NCBI RefSeq assembly: GCF_015471405.1
Contig: NZ_BLVZ01000004.1
Coordinates: 372,001-436,000, forward strand
Direction: 5' to 3'
Source: Pseudomonas cichorii
Lineage (GTDB): Bacteria; Pseudomonadota; Gammaproteobacteria; Pseudomonadales; Pseudomonadaceae
Length of the DNA: 64,000 nucleotides
Position 1 is the first letter of the stretch, and every line of letters starts with the position of its first letter. Shown piece by piece: positions 48,541-59,474 of the stretch. The position numbers and the translations under genes were made by a program. The notes under the pieces were generated by a model. The model was given only the letters and a program-made list of their open reading frames with translations, did no database searches and was not told the DNA's origin.

Positions 48541-49767
48541 TCAAACCTTCTCGCTGACGACATTCACATGCAACGCCCGTCCTGCACCCAGCCCGGCCAC
48601 AATGGCTCCAAACCCCAATGCAGCAAAGATCCAGCCAATCGAATCCCAGCTTCCCGTCACATCATGCACCACGCCCACCGCCAGCGGGCCTATGGAAGCA
48701 ATGGTGTAACCAATCCCTTGAGCCATGCCCGACAGGTTGGAAGCCACATGGGAGTCACGCGAACGCAGCACGATCAGCGCCAGTGCCAGACTGAACGTAC
48801 CGCCCTGCCCCAGCCCCAGCAGAATGGCCCAGCCCCAGAGCCCTTCCAGCGGCGCATACAGGCAACCGAACAATCCCCCCAGAGTCATCAGCATGACGAG
48901 CACAATGGACAGACGCTGATCCTTGCCCCGTGTCGCCAGCCATGGCGCACTCAAGGCACTGATCAACTGCACAATGATCGAGCCGGACAACAACAGACCC
49001 GCCTGGGTCGGAGTCATGCCGCGGTCGATCAGCACCGAAGGCAACCAGCCGAAGACGATGTAGGCCAGAGAGGATTGCAGGCCCATATACAGCGTGACCT
49101 GCCAGGCCAGCGGATCACGCAGCAGACCACGCACGCGATACGCCACCTGATGATGAGCATGCAGCTCGCGAGCCTGGGGCAACCAGACCAGTGCGGCCAG
49201 TACCGCCGGGATCATCCAGAACCCCAGACCGACACTCCAGCGATCATCGAAATACTGGGTCAAAGGCACCGTCAGACCCGCAGCAATCGCAGCACCAAGG
49301 CACAGCGCCATGGTATAGACGCCGGTCATGGCTCCGGCCTGCTTCGGGAAGTCACGTTTGACGATACCTGGCAACAACACACCAATGATACCGATGCTCG
49401 CCCCGGCCAACAGGCTCCCGGCGAACAACCCGACCTCACCGAAATGGCTACGCAGCAGGATGCCCGCCGCCAATAACAGCAGAATCCCCAACACCACCCG
49501 CTCGCTGCCGAAACGTCTTGCGAGTCGTGGCGCCAGTGGCGCGAACAAACCCAGGCACAACACTGGCAAAGTCGTCAAAAGCCCGGCCCTGGCCGCCGAC
49601 AACCCAAGGCTGTCGGAAACCGCATTGAGCAATGGCGCAACGCTGGAGAGCGCGGGCCGCAGATTCAGGGCAACCAGCACCAGGCCAAGCAATAACAGCC
49701 ATGGGCGTTTGAGGGTGGGAGTGTGCTGGATTGAGGTCGTGCTCGCCTGAGGCGCCTTGGTCGTCAT
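48541..49767 (-). CDS. CynX/NimT-type MFS transporter
   Basis: The 408-residue protein has 12 predicted membrane segments. The first helix reads LLLLGLVLVALNLRPALSSVAPLL, where NLRPA is typical of the cyanate/2-nitroimidazole (CynX/NimT) branch of the major facilitator superfamily, followed by LLTTLPVLCLGLFAPLAPRL. The substrate is unknown. The start is at MTTKAPQAST; a longer in-frame version would add 41 non-membrane residues. Confidence 0.92.
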   Translation of the reverse strand: MTTKAPQASTTSIQHTPTLKRPWLLLLGLVLVALNLRPALSSVAPLLNAVSDSLGLSAARAGLLTTLPVLCLGLFAPLAPRLARRFGSERVVLGILLLLAAGILLRSHFGEVGLFAGSLLAGASIGIIGVLLPGIVKRDFPKQAGAMTGVYTMALCLGAAIAAGLTVPLTQYFDDRWSVGLGFWMIPAVLAALVWLPQARELHAHHQVAYRVRGLLRDPLAWQVTLYMGLQSSLAYIVFGWLPSVLIDRGMTPTQAGLLLSGSIIVQLISALSAPWLATRGKDQRLSIVLVMLMTLGGLFGCLYAPLEGLWGWAILLGLGQGGTFSLALALIVLRSRDSHVASNLSGMAQGIGYTIASIGPLAVGVVHDVTGSWDSIGWIFAALGFGAIVAGLGAGRALHVNVVSEKV

Positions 49768-49971
49768 GAGTCTCTCGTGGGCAGGATGTGTTACAGCGCA
49801 TTGCGCAAAGGGGGTGCATCCTGTTGGAGAACCTTGCCGAATACAAGTTCGCTCTGAATATCCACAAAAATGCGCGGCCCCACTGACCATAAAGCGTCGT
49901 AATTTTCAGAAACGCCCTACAGCCTGTTTGATGCCATATTAATAAGATGATTGCCTACCTTCAGGACGATT

Positions 49972-50169
49972 ATGTATGGCACATCACGGTTACATGACAA
50001 TCACCGGCAAGGTGCAATGAAGGAATCCTGGCGATTATTTAGATACATCGATGCCGATTATATTCGAGCGTATGAGGCTACATCCAGGCGAGCATTTCTT
50101 TTCGACAGGGTCTCGGATGGGGTAACGATAAAGGGCATGGCGGAGGAATGGGGTAATAAAAGTGAATGA
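49972..50169 (+). CDS. Small hypothetical protein upstream of the paralogous membrane pair
   Basis: A 65-residue product, unrecognised. The ATG has AGGA six bases upstream, and the stop overlaps the GTG of the next gene by 8 bases, so it may be translationally coupled. The sequence is charged, without a membrane segment (RLFRYIDADYIRAYEATSRR, DGVTIKGMAEEWG). It could be a real small gene or the remnant C terminus of a larger, lost protein. The region is clearly more AT-rich than its neighbours. Confidence 0.4.
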   Translation: MYGTSRLHDNHRQGAMKESWRLFRYIDADYIRAYEATSRRAFLFDRVSDGVTIKGMAEEWGNKSE

Positions 50170-50455
50170 CATAATGTTCAATTCAGTATTTACCGTGATC
50201 AGCATCTTGCTGTACATCCCCTCACTATGGGCAAGGGCTTCATTTTCAGGTACTGACTTCTCCCGAAACAAGCTATGGGGAACAATGCTGTACAACTATG
50301 TATTCATGTTCATTCATTTCGACTTTGTAAAAAATAGCCAACTGCCATTTATCGGGCAACGAGAAGAGTCCCCCATTGAGTGGTTTTCTTTTTTCATGAT
50401 TTTTGCCTACCTGTACGCGCTCCCTTCAGAAAGAAACTTAAAACGATGGATTTGA
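50162..50455 (+). CDS. Small membrane protein, paralogue A
   Basis: The 97-residue product has membrane segments near residues 8-24 and 72-88 and perhaps one near 40-55. It is clearly related to the first 97 residues of the next gene: both share MND, PSLWA, a conserved SG, YN..F...H, PF.G, WFS.FM and LP.E...KRW. A GTG start is used because it aligns with MNDLS in the paralogue. No family is recognised. AT-rich, A-ending codon use differs from core genes around it, suggesting acquisition. Tandem small membrane paralogues can be immunity proteins, but no toxin gene is visible. Confidence 0.7.
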   Translation: MNDIMFNSVFTVISILLYIPSLWARASFSGTDFSRNKLWGTMLYNYVFMFIHFDFVKNSQLPFIGQREESPIEWFSFFMIFAYLYALPSERNLKRWI

Positions 50456-50536
50456 CGCGCCCACTTGCAAAACGATTGTTTTTGCAGCCTTTGTCAAAGC
50501 TAGAAAACGACAACACCCATGGCCTACGGCTTGAAA

Positions 50537-51103
50537 ATGAATGACCTCTCCTATCAATCCATCATCATTTCACTCTGCATACTCTTCTTCCTTCCCTCTC
50601 TATGGGCCAAATCCAGATGGAGTGGTGATGGTTACTCCGGCGATAGATTCTTGATCGCATTTATCTATAATTTTATTTTTTCAGCTCTCCATTGGCAGTT
50701 GGTACAAACGACTGAGGTACCTTTTTCAGGGACACCAGCGAGCCCTTTGCTGCAATGGTTCTCTATTTTCATGGCAGTGGCACACATTATTTCACTCCCC
50801 AGAGAATCCCTGCCTAAACGCTGGTTTTCAAGAAAGGCTTCATTACCCATTTCTTTTAATCCGCAATATAGCTACACACTAAAAAGCCCTATCACAGACT
50901 TCTTATCACCCTTATTTAGCCTCTTGATACCGAGCATTTGTTGTGCAACATTTTATTCCGGGCTTATTTGTCTGGCACTCATAGAATTTATTGACGTCGA
51001 TATTTTCTATCGAAAGATTATCTTCGGAACGCTTTGGATTATCCTGTTCGGTATATTTTTATACGGGCTGCACGCTGAAAGAAAAAAACGCGGTTACCTC
51101 TAG
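50537..51103 (+). CDS. Membrane protein, paralogue B with extra C-terminal half
   Basis: The 188-residue product repeats the pattern of paralogue A in its first half (IIISLCILFFLPSLWAK; SPLLQWFSIFMAVAHIISLP; KRWF) and adds about 90 residues with two more hydrophobic segments (PLFSLLIPSICCATFYSG; IIFGTLWIILFGIFLYGL) and a basic end. The ATG at 50537 is preferred to one six codons earlier because it aligns with paralogue A. Its family is not recognised. It is followed by a strong terminator shared with the convergent aap operon. Confidence 0.75.
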   Translation: MNDLSYQSIIISLCILFFLPSLWAKSRWSGDGYSGDRFLIAFIYNFIFSALHWQLVQTTEVPFSGTPASPLLQWFSIFMAVAHIISLPRESLPKRWFSRKASLPISFNPQYSYTLKSPITDFLSPLFSLLIPSICCATFYSGLICLALIEFIDVDIFYRKIIFGTLWIILFGIFLYGLHAERKKRGYL

Positions 51104-51144
51104 TCCGCTCCTCCTTTTGCCTGCGATAAAAATCGCAGCGCATA

Positions 51145-51173
51145 AAAAACCCGGACACAAGGTCCGGGTTTTT
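51145..51173. terminator. Bidirectional terminator between paralogue B and aapP
   Basis: AAAAACCCGGAC pairs with GTCCGGGTTTTT around a short loop; usable on both strands of this convergent pair. A smaller CTGCGAT/ATCGCAG hairpin lies at 51121-51138. Confidence 0.88.
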
Positions 51174-51190
51174 CATGCAGCGTCTGCGAC

Positions 51191-51955
51191 TCAGTGAATG
51201 ATCTGGCTGAGGAACAGTTTGGTACGGTCGCTTTGCGGGTTGTCGAAGAAGTCGTTTGGTGCGGCTTGTTCGACGATCTCGCCCTTGTCCATGAAGATCA
51301 CGCGGTTGGCCACGGTGCGGGCAAAGCCCATTTCGTGGGTTACGCAGAGCATGGTCATGCCCTCTTCGGCCAGGGTGACCATGGTGTCGAGTACTTCCTT
51401 GACCATTTCCGGGTCGAGTGCCGAGGTCGGCTCGTCGAACAGCATGATTTTCGGTTTCATGCACAGGGCACGGGCAATCGCCACACGCTGTTGCTGACCA
51501 CCGGAAAGCTGGCCCGGGTACTTGTTCGCCTGCTCTGGAATGCGCACGCGCTCCAGGTAGTGCATGGCGATTTCTTCAGCCTTTTTCTTCGGCATGTTGC
51601 GAACCCACATCGGAGCCAGCGTGCAGTTCTGCAGGATGGTCAGGTGCGGGAACAGGTTGAAGTGCTGGAACACCATGCCGACTTCACGACGAATGGTTTC
51701 GATCTGCTTCAGGTCCGAAGTCAGTTCGGTGCCATCAACGATGATGCGACCCTGCTGGTGTTCTTCCAGACGGTTCAGGCAGCGAATGGTCGTGGACTTG
51801 CCCGAGCCCGACGGGCCGCACAATACGATACGCTCACCCTGACGCACGTTCAGGTTGATGTCCTTGAGTACATGGAACTGGCCGTACCACTTGTGTACGC
51901 CTTCCATCCGGATCATGCCTTCAGCGCCCAGAGGCTTACTGATAACTTCACTCAT
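51191..51955 (-). CDS. aapP: General L-amino-acid ABC transporter ATP-binding protein
   Basis: ATPase of the broad-range amino-acid importer. The 254-residue protein has Walker [13 protein letters not shown]-loop [12 protein letters not shown], signature [15 protein letters not shown] and Walker [15 protein letters not shown]. The start is at [10 protein letters not shown]; earlier in-frame sequence lies within aapM. Last gene of aapJQMP. Confidence 0.96.
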   Translation of the reverse strand: MSEVISKPLGAEGMIRMEGVHKWYGQFHVLKDINLNVRQGERIVLCGPSGSGKSTTIRCLNRLEEHQQGRIIVDGTELTSDLKQIETIRREVGMVFQHFNLFPHLTILQNCTLAPMWVRNMPKKKAEEIAMHYLERVRIPEQANKYPGQLSGGQQQRVAIARALCMKPKIMLFDEPTSALDPEMVKEVLDTMVTLAEEGMTMLCVTHEMGFARTVANRVIFMDKGEIVEQAAPNDFFDNPQSDRTKLFLSQIIH

Positions 51956-51965
51956 CACAAAACTC

Positions 51966-53063
51966 CTAACGCTTGTGGCCTGTGTCCAGCTTACGTTCCA
52001 AATGCATGGAATAGCGGGACATACCGAAACAGAAGATCCAGAACACCAGGGCCGCGAAGACGTAGCCTTCGGTGGCCATACCCAGCCATGACGGGTCGGC
52101 GGTGGCTTGCTTGACGCTGTTGAGCAAGTCAAACAGACCGATGATGATCACCAGGCTTGTATCCTTGAACAGGGCAATGAAGGTGTTGACGATGCCGGGG
52201 ATAACCATCTTCAACGCCTGCGGCAGGATAACCAGCCCCATTGCGCGCCAGTAGCCCAGGCCCATCGCTGCGGCCGCTTCGTACTGACCTTTGGGGATTG
52301 CCTGCATGCCACCGCGCACCACTTCGGCGATGTACGCCGACTGGAACAGGATGACGCCGATCAGCGCCCGCAGCAGCTTGTCGAAGTTCATCCCTTCAGG
52401 CATGAACAGCGGCAGCATTACCGACGACATGAACAGCACCGTGATCAATGGCACACCGCGCCAGAACTCGATGAAGGTCACGCACACCACGCGCACGGCC
52501 GGCATGTTGGAACGACGCCCCAGTGCCAGCAGAATACCCAGCGGCAGCGCACCGGCGATACCGACGGTCGCGATCACCAGGGTCAGCATCAGGCCGCCCC
52601 ACTGACTGGTTGCCACAATGCTCAGACCAAACGCGCCGCCATGCAGCAGGTAGAACGCGATGATCGGGTAAAGCACCAGGAAGCCGATGGCGTAGAACGC
52701 CTTGCGCGGGAACTTCGAGATGAACAGAGGCGCAGCACCGACAATCGCCAGGATTGCGGTGAGGTCGACCCTCCAGCGCAATTCAGTCGGGAAGTAGCCA
52801 TACATGAACTGGCCAAAACGCTGCTGGACGAATACCCAGCAGGCACCTGCCTTGGTGCAGTCTTCCTTGGTGGTGCCGATCCAGTTGGCGTCCAACAGTG
52901 ACCAGCTGATCATCGGCGGGACGATCAGGTAGATCAGGTAGAACGAGAGCAGGGTCAGCAGCGTGTTGATCCAGCTGGAGAACAGGTTCTGCCGCATCCA
53001 CGCAACCGGGCCGAACACTTTGCTCGGTGGTGGCATGTCAGGTTTGAAAGTATGAGTTGTCAT
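51966..53063 (-). CDS. aapM: General L-amino-acid ABC transporter permease AapM
   Basis: Inner-membrane permease. The 365-residue protein has an N-terminal membrane region before the HisM-type permease core and an EAA-like loop ([20 protein letters not shown]). The N-terminal insertion is typical of AapM/BztC compared with short polar-amino-acid permeases. It starts 10 bases after aapQ ends. Confidence 0.95.
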   Translation of the reverse strand: MTTHTFKPDMPPPSKVFGPVAWMRQNLFSSWINTLLTLLSFYLIYLIVPPMISWSLLDANWIGTTKEDCTKAGACWVFVQQRFGQFMYGYFPTELRWRVDLTAILAIVGAAPLFISKFPRKAFYAIGFLVLYPIIAFYLLHGGAFGLSIVATSQWGGLMLTLVIATVGIAGALPLGILLALGRRSNMPAVRVVCVTFIEFWRGVPLITVLFMSSVMLPLFMPEGMNFDKLLRALIGVILFQSAYIAEVVRGGMQAIPKGQYEAAAAMGLGYWRAMGLVILPQALKMVIPGIVNTFIALFKDTSLVIIIGLFDLLNSVKQATADPSWLGMATEGYVFAALVFWIFCFGMSRYSMHLERKLDTGHKR

Positions 53064-53073
53064 GCGCGTTTCC

Positions 53074-54255
53074 TCACCGCTCGATCAGCGCAATGCGCTT
53101 GTTGTACCAGTTCATCAGCATGGAAATGCTGATACTGATCGCCAGGTACACGCTCATGGTGATGGCAATGACTTCAATGGCCTGACCGGTCTGGTTGAGC
53201 ACCGTACCGGCAAACAGAGAAACCATTTCCGGATAACCGATCGCTGCCGCCAGCGAAGAGTTCTTCGCCAGGTTCAGGAACTGGCTGGTCAACGGCGGAA
53301 TGATCACCCGCAGGGCTTGCGGAATGATGACCTTGCGCAGCGTTGGCCCAGGGCGCAGGCCCAGGGAACGAGCGGCTTCGGTCTGGCCATGGCTGACCGA
53401 CTTGATGCCCGAACGCACGATTTCGGCGATGAACGCCGCGGTGTAGATGGTCAGCGCCAGAGTCAGGGAGATCAGTTCAGGGATCAGTACCCAGCCACCG
53501 GTGAAGTTGAAGCCTTTGAGCTGAGGCAGTTCCCAATGCACCGGGCTGCCGAAGATCAGCATGCTCAGGCCGGGAATGACCAGCAGCAGACCCAGGCTGG
53601 CCCAGAACTTGTGGAACGGCTCGCCAGTGGCTTCAAAACGCTTGTTGGCCCAACGCACCATCGCGACCACCGCCACAATGGCGATGACGATGCTGATCAG
53701 AAACGCCCAGATGCCTTCGGAAGGAATTGCCTTGGGCATGTTTAACCCGCGGCTGCTGACAAAGAACATGTCCAGGTAGCCATGAGCCTGACGTGGTCCG
53801 GGCAGGGTCAGGAAGACGGCGGTATACCAGAACAGGATCTGCAACAACGGCGGAATGTTGCGGAAGACTTCGACGTATACGGTCGCCAGCTTGTTGATCA
53901 TCCAGTTCGGCGACAGACGAGCGACACCAATGATGAAGCCCAGGATAGTCGCCAGAAAGATACCGATGATCGACACCAGCAGGGTATTGAGCAAGCCGAT
54001 GACAAAGACGCGGGCATAGCTGTCCGCTTCCGTGTAGTCGATCAAGTGCTGGGCAATACCGAAACCGGCACTGCGCTCAAGAAACCCGAAACCCGATGTA
54101 ATACCACGATGCTGCAGGTTGGTCTGGGTGTTGTCGAACATGAACCAGCCCAACGAGACCACCGCCACTACGGTGATGATCTGAAATAACCACGCGCGCA
54201 CTTTTGGGTCGCTCAAAGAGAGCTTTTGCTTTGGTGCGACGATTTGCTTTTCCAT
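53074..54255 (-). CDS. aapQ: General L-amino-acid ABC transporter permease AapQ
   Basis: Partner permease. The 393-residue protein has about eight membrane segments, the permease loop SGIKSVSHGQTEAARSLGLR and LTLALTIYTAAFIAEIVRSG. The opening LSDPKVRAWLFQIITVVAVV is characteristic of AapQ/BztB. It follows aapJ with a stem-loop between. Confidence 0.95.
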   Translation of the reverse strand: MEKQIVAPKQKLSLSDPKVRAWLFQIITVVAVVSLGWFMFDNTQTNLQHRGITSGFGFLERSAGFGIAQHLIDYTEADSYARVFVIGLLNTLLVSIIGIFLATILGFIIGVARLSPNWMINKLATVYVEVFRNIPPLLQILFWYTAVFLTLPGPRQAHGYLDMFFVSSRGLNMPKAIPSEGIWAFLISIVIAIVAVVAMVRWANKRFEATGEPFHKFWASLGLLLVIPGLSMLIFGSPVHWELPQLKGFNFTGGWVLIPELISLTLALTIYTAAFIAEIVRSGIKSVSHGQTEAARSLGLRPGPTLRKVIIPQALRVIIPPLTSQFLNLAKNSSLAAAIGYPEMVSLFAGTVLNQTGQAIEVIAITMSVYLAISISISMLMNWYNKRIALIER

Positions 54256-54287
54256 GAAATGCCCCAGGAAAAATCGAACAGAACAAC

Positions 54288-54316
54288 GCCCGACAGGCTA
54301 AAAAAGCCTGTCGGGC
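54288..54316 (-). other. Intergenic stem-loop between aapJ and aapQ
   Basis: GCCCGACAGGCT and AGCCTGTCGGGC form a 12-bp perfect stem with a five-base loop and no following T-run. In binding-protein operons such hairpins protect the first gene's message from 3' decay, giving more binding protein than permease. Confidence 0.75.
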
Positions 54317-54326
54317 GCCGGGTCAA

Positions 54327-55355
54327 TCAGCGAATTGGTGGAGCGTACTGAATGCCACCTTTGTTCCACAGAGCGTTTTGGCCGCGCTTGATTTTCAGCG
54401 GGGTCGATTCGCCCAGGTTGCGCTCGAACATCTCGCCGTAGTTACCTACCTGCTTGACGATCTGAACAACCCAGTCCTTCGGCAGTTTCAGGTCTTTGCC
54501 GTACTCGCCGTCAGCACCGAGCATACGGGCAACGTCAGGGTTCTTGGTGGCCTTGGCTTCAGCTTCGACGTTCTTCGAAGTGATACCAGCCTCTTCCGCG
54601 TTCAACTGAGCGAACAGGGTCCAGCGAACGATGGAGAACCACTCTTCGTCGCCTTTACGTACGACCGGGCCCAGTGGCTCCTTGGAGATCACTTCAGGCA
54701 GAACGACGTAGTCGTCAGGCTTGGCCAGCTTGCTGCGCTGTGCGTAGAGCTGCGACTGGTCGGAGGTCAGTACGTCGCAACGGCCGCCTTCCAGCGACTT
54801 GGCGCTTTCGTCGGAGGTGTCGAAAGTGATCGGGGTGTATTTCAGACCGTTGGAGCGGAAGTAGTCGGAGACGTTCAGCTCAGTGGTGGTACCAGCCTGG
54901 ATACAAACGGTTGCACCGTCCAGTTCCTTGGCGCTCTTGACGCCCAGCTTGTTGTTTACCAGGAAGCCGATACCGTCGTAGTAAGTCACGCCGGCGAATA
55001 CCAGACCCATGCCCGAATCACGGGAGCTGGTCCAGGTGGTGTTACGCGACAGGATGTCGATTTCACCGGATTGCAGTGCGGTGAAGCGCTCCTTGGCGTT
55101 CAACTGGCTGAATTTGACCTTGGTTGCGTCACCGAAAACGGCAGCAGCTACGGCACGGCACACATCAGCGTCGATACCGGTAATCTTGCCTGTAGCATCT
55201 GGAACGGAGAACCCTGGCAGGCCATCGCTGACACCGCACTGAACAAAACCTTTCTTCTGGATAGCGTCAAGTGTGGCACCGGCGTTAGCTGCACCGGTCA
55301 CGCCGAGTGCTGCTACAGCTGTCACGACCGCCAGTGTGGATTTCAACATCTTCAT
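54327..55355 (-). CDS. aapJ: Periplasmic general L-amino-acid-binding protein
   Basis: Binds a wide range of L-amino acids for AapQMP. The 342-residue precursor has a signal peptide (MKMLKSTLAVVTAVAALGVT, cleavage after ANA near residue 26) and the family opening TLDAIQKKGFVQCGVSDGLP, with the solute-binding segments FAGVTYYDGIGFLVNNK and ATVCIQAGTTTELN. GGAGG precedes the ATG. First gene of the operon. Confidence 0.96.
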   Translation of the reverse strand: MKMLKSTLAVVTAVAALGVTGAANAGATLDAIQKKGFVQCGVSDGLPGFSVPDATGKITGIDADVCRAVAAAVFGDATKVKFSQLNAKERFTALQSGEIDILSRNTTWTSSRDSGMGLVFAGVTYYDGIGFLVNNKLGVKSAKELDGATVCIQAGTTTELNVSDYFRSNGLKYTPITFDTSDESAKSLEGGRCDVLTSDQSQLYAQRSKLAKPDDYVVLPEVISKEPLGPVVRKGDEEWFSIVRWTLFAQLNAEEAGITSKNVEAEAKATKNPDVARMLGADGEYGKDLKLPKDWVVQIVKQVGNYGEMFERNLGESTPLKIKRGQNALWNKGGIQYAPPIR

Positions 55356-56495
<1,140 letters not shown>

Positions 56496-56622
56496 CGTCT
56501 TCTTTAATAGAGCTTTGAACCGGCCTGATCGGGCGCCTGTGTAGCGAACCATGGATGACACTACGCCGCGCCCGATTCTTGCATTACACTGCTCGGCGTA
56601 CATTCCTTAATCAATTGACGAG

Positions 56623-58074
<1,452 letters not shown>

Positions 58075-58080
58075 GCACTT

Positions 58081-58135
58081 TTCGCGACTGAAGTCGCTCC
58101 TGCAGCGTTCTGTGCAGGAGCGACTTCAGTCGCGA
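58081..58135. repeat. Perfect foldback repeat after rhlB
   Basis: A 24-base arm at 58081-58104 (starting TTCGCGACTGAAGTCGCTCC) is exactly reverse complementary to 58112-58135, with a seven-base loop, seven bases after the rhlB stop. It may also act as the 3' end structure of both convergent genes. Confidence 0.9.
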
Positions 58136-58145
58136 ACACCACCAC

Positions 58146-58595
58146 TCATTTCCAGCGATCCGCAGCCGCCTGATCGCTATGCCGCCCTTCAACCCAGCGC
58201 GGGCCTTCGGCGGTGTTTTCGCGTTTCCAGAATGGTGCGCGAGTCTTCAGGTAGTCCATGACGAAATCACAGGCCTCGAATGCGGCCTGACGATGAGCGC
58301 TGGCAACGCCGACAAACACGATTGGCTCGCCAGGCTCCAGTGCGCCGACCCGGTGCAGCACTTCCAGCCTGAGCAGTGGCCAGCGCTGTTCGGCTTCAAC
58401 CACGATCTTTGCCAGAGCCTTTTCGGTCATGCCTGGATAGTGCTCCAGAAACATGCCCGATACTTCACGTCCTTCGTTGAAGTCCCGCACGTAACCGACA
58501 AAACTCACCACCGCGCCGATGCCGACATTGGCCGCATGCAGTGCATTGACCTCGGCACCTGGATCGAACGCCGCCGCTTGCACGCGAATCGCCAT
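58146..58595 (-). CDS. moaE: Molybdopterin synthase catalytic subunit
   Basis: With MoaD, converts cyclic pyranopterin monophosphate to molybdopterin. The 149-residue protein has the MoaE features GAVVSFVGYVRDFNEG, EHYPGMTEKALAKIV, VLHRVGALEPGEPIVFVGVAS and YLKTRAPFWKRE. Last gene of moaC-moaD-moaE, two bases after moaD. Confidence 0.97.
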   Translation of the reverse strand: MAIRVQAAAFDPGAEVNALHAANVGIGAVVSFVGYVRDFNEGREVSGMFLEHYPGMTEKALAKIVVEAEQRWPLLRLEVLHRVGALEPGEPIVFVGVASAHRQAAFEACDFVMDYLKTRAPFWKRENTAEGPRWVEGRHSDQAAADRWK

Positions 58596-58597
58596 GC

Positions 58598-58843
58598 TCA
58601 GCCTCCGGTCACGGTAGGAAAGAATGCCACTTCATCGCCATCCGCCAGCGGTTCGTCCAGCTGACACAGCTCTTGATTGCGGGCGCACATCAGGTTCTGC
58701 TCGGCCAGCACTTGCCAGGCTTCACCGCGCAGCAGCAGGTGCTGGCGCAGGTCGTTCAGCGTGGCGAAAGTGCCCTCGACACGCTCGCCATCCAGCCCCA
58801 ACGCCTCCCGATAACGGGCGAAATACTGAACCTGCACACTCAT
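58598..58843 (-). CDS. moaD: Molybdopterin synthase sulfur-carrier subunit
   Basis: The 81-residue ubiquitin-like protein ends FFPTVTGG; the C-terminal Gly-Gly is thiocarboxylated and supplies sulfur to MoaE. The opening [18 protein letters not shown] is typical. Its ATG overlaps the moaC stop by 4 bases. Confidence 0.96.
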   Translation of the reverse strand: MSVQVQYFARYREALGLDGERVEGTFATLNDLRQHLLLRGEAWQVLAEQNLMCARNQELCQLDEPLADGDEVAFFPTVTGG

Positions 58844-59325
58844 TGCGCAGCTCCCGGCTCGTCGGCAATGAAGTGACCGCTCTTGCCACCGAGTTTTTCC
58901 AGCAACCGCACCGACTCGATGGTCATACTGCGATCAACGGCCTTGCACATGTCATAGATGGTCAGCGCGGCAACACTGGCGGCGGTCAGGGCTTCCATTT
59001 CCACACCGGTCTGCCCGGCGAGCTTGCAGCGCGCGACGATCAGCACCGCATCATCCCCTTGGGCACTGAGTTCGACCTTGACGCTGGTGAGCATCAGCGG
59101 ATGGCAGAGCGGGATCAGATCACTGGTTTTCTTCGCAGCCTGAATGCCGGCAATGCGCGCAACAGCAAACACATCCCCTTTGGGATGACCGCCGCTGACA
59201 ATCATTTGCAGGGTTTCAGGCAACATGCGCACAAGCGCTTGAGCCACAGCCTCACGGGACGTCACGGCTTTGTCAGTGACGTCGACCATATTGGCGCGAC
59301 CTTGGGAATCGAGATGAGTCAGCAC
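58840..59325 (-). CDS. moaC: Cyclic pyranopterin monophosphate synthase
   Basis: Works with MoaA on GTP in the first step of molybdenum cofactor synthesis. The 161-residue protein has [22 protein letters not shown] (by position about 56-77) and [20 protein letters not shown], both MoaC signatures. First gene of moaCDE; moaA is not in the window. Confidence 0.97.
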   Translation of the reverse strand: MLTHLDSQGRANMVDVTDKAVTSREAVAQALVRMLPETLQMIVSGGHPKGDVFAVARIAGIQAAKKTSDLIPLCHPLMLTSVKVELSAQGDDAVLIVARCKLAGQTGVEMEALTAASVAALTIYDMCKAVDRSMTIESVRLLEKLGGKSGHFIADEPGAAQ

Positions 59326-59375
59326 AGCCTTACTCCTGAACAGGAGTGGCGATTGTAGTTAGCCAAGGGCGTCAG

Positions 59376-59474
59376 CTACAAGCGGCAAGAACTGCAAGCT
59401 ACAAGCGAACCACGTTCCGGCTTCTCGCTTGCAGCTTGCAACTTACCGCTTACCGCTTACCGCTTACCGCTTAC
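59376..59474. repeat. Foldback repeat with tandem CTTACCG heptamers
   Basis: Four copies of CTTACCG plus CTTAC at 59442-59474 are preceded by CTTGCAGCTTGCAAC and the inverse units CAGCTACAAGCGG and CTGCAAGCTACAAGC. It resembles the element at 40291. The phoH stop codon (59471-59473) lies in the last unit. Confidence 0.8.

Noticed and set aside
54288..54316. Intergenic aapJ-aapQ hairpin considered as a full terminator
   Set aside because: The stem lacks a following T-run, and the downstream permease and ATPase genes need read-through from the aapJ promoter.
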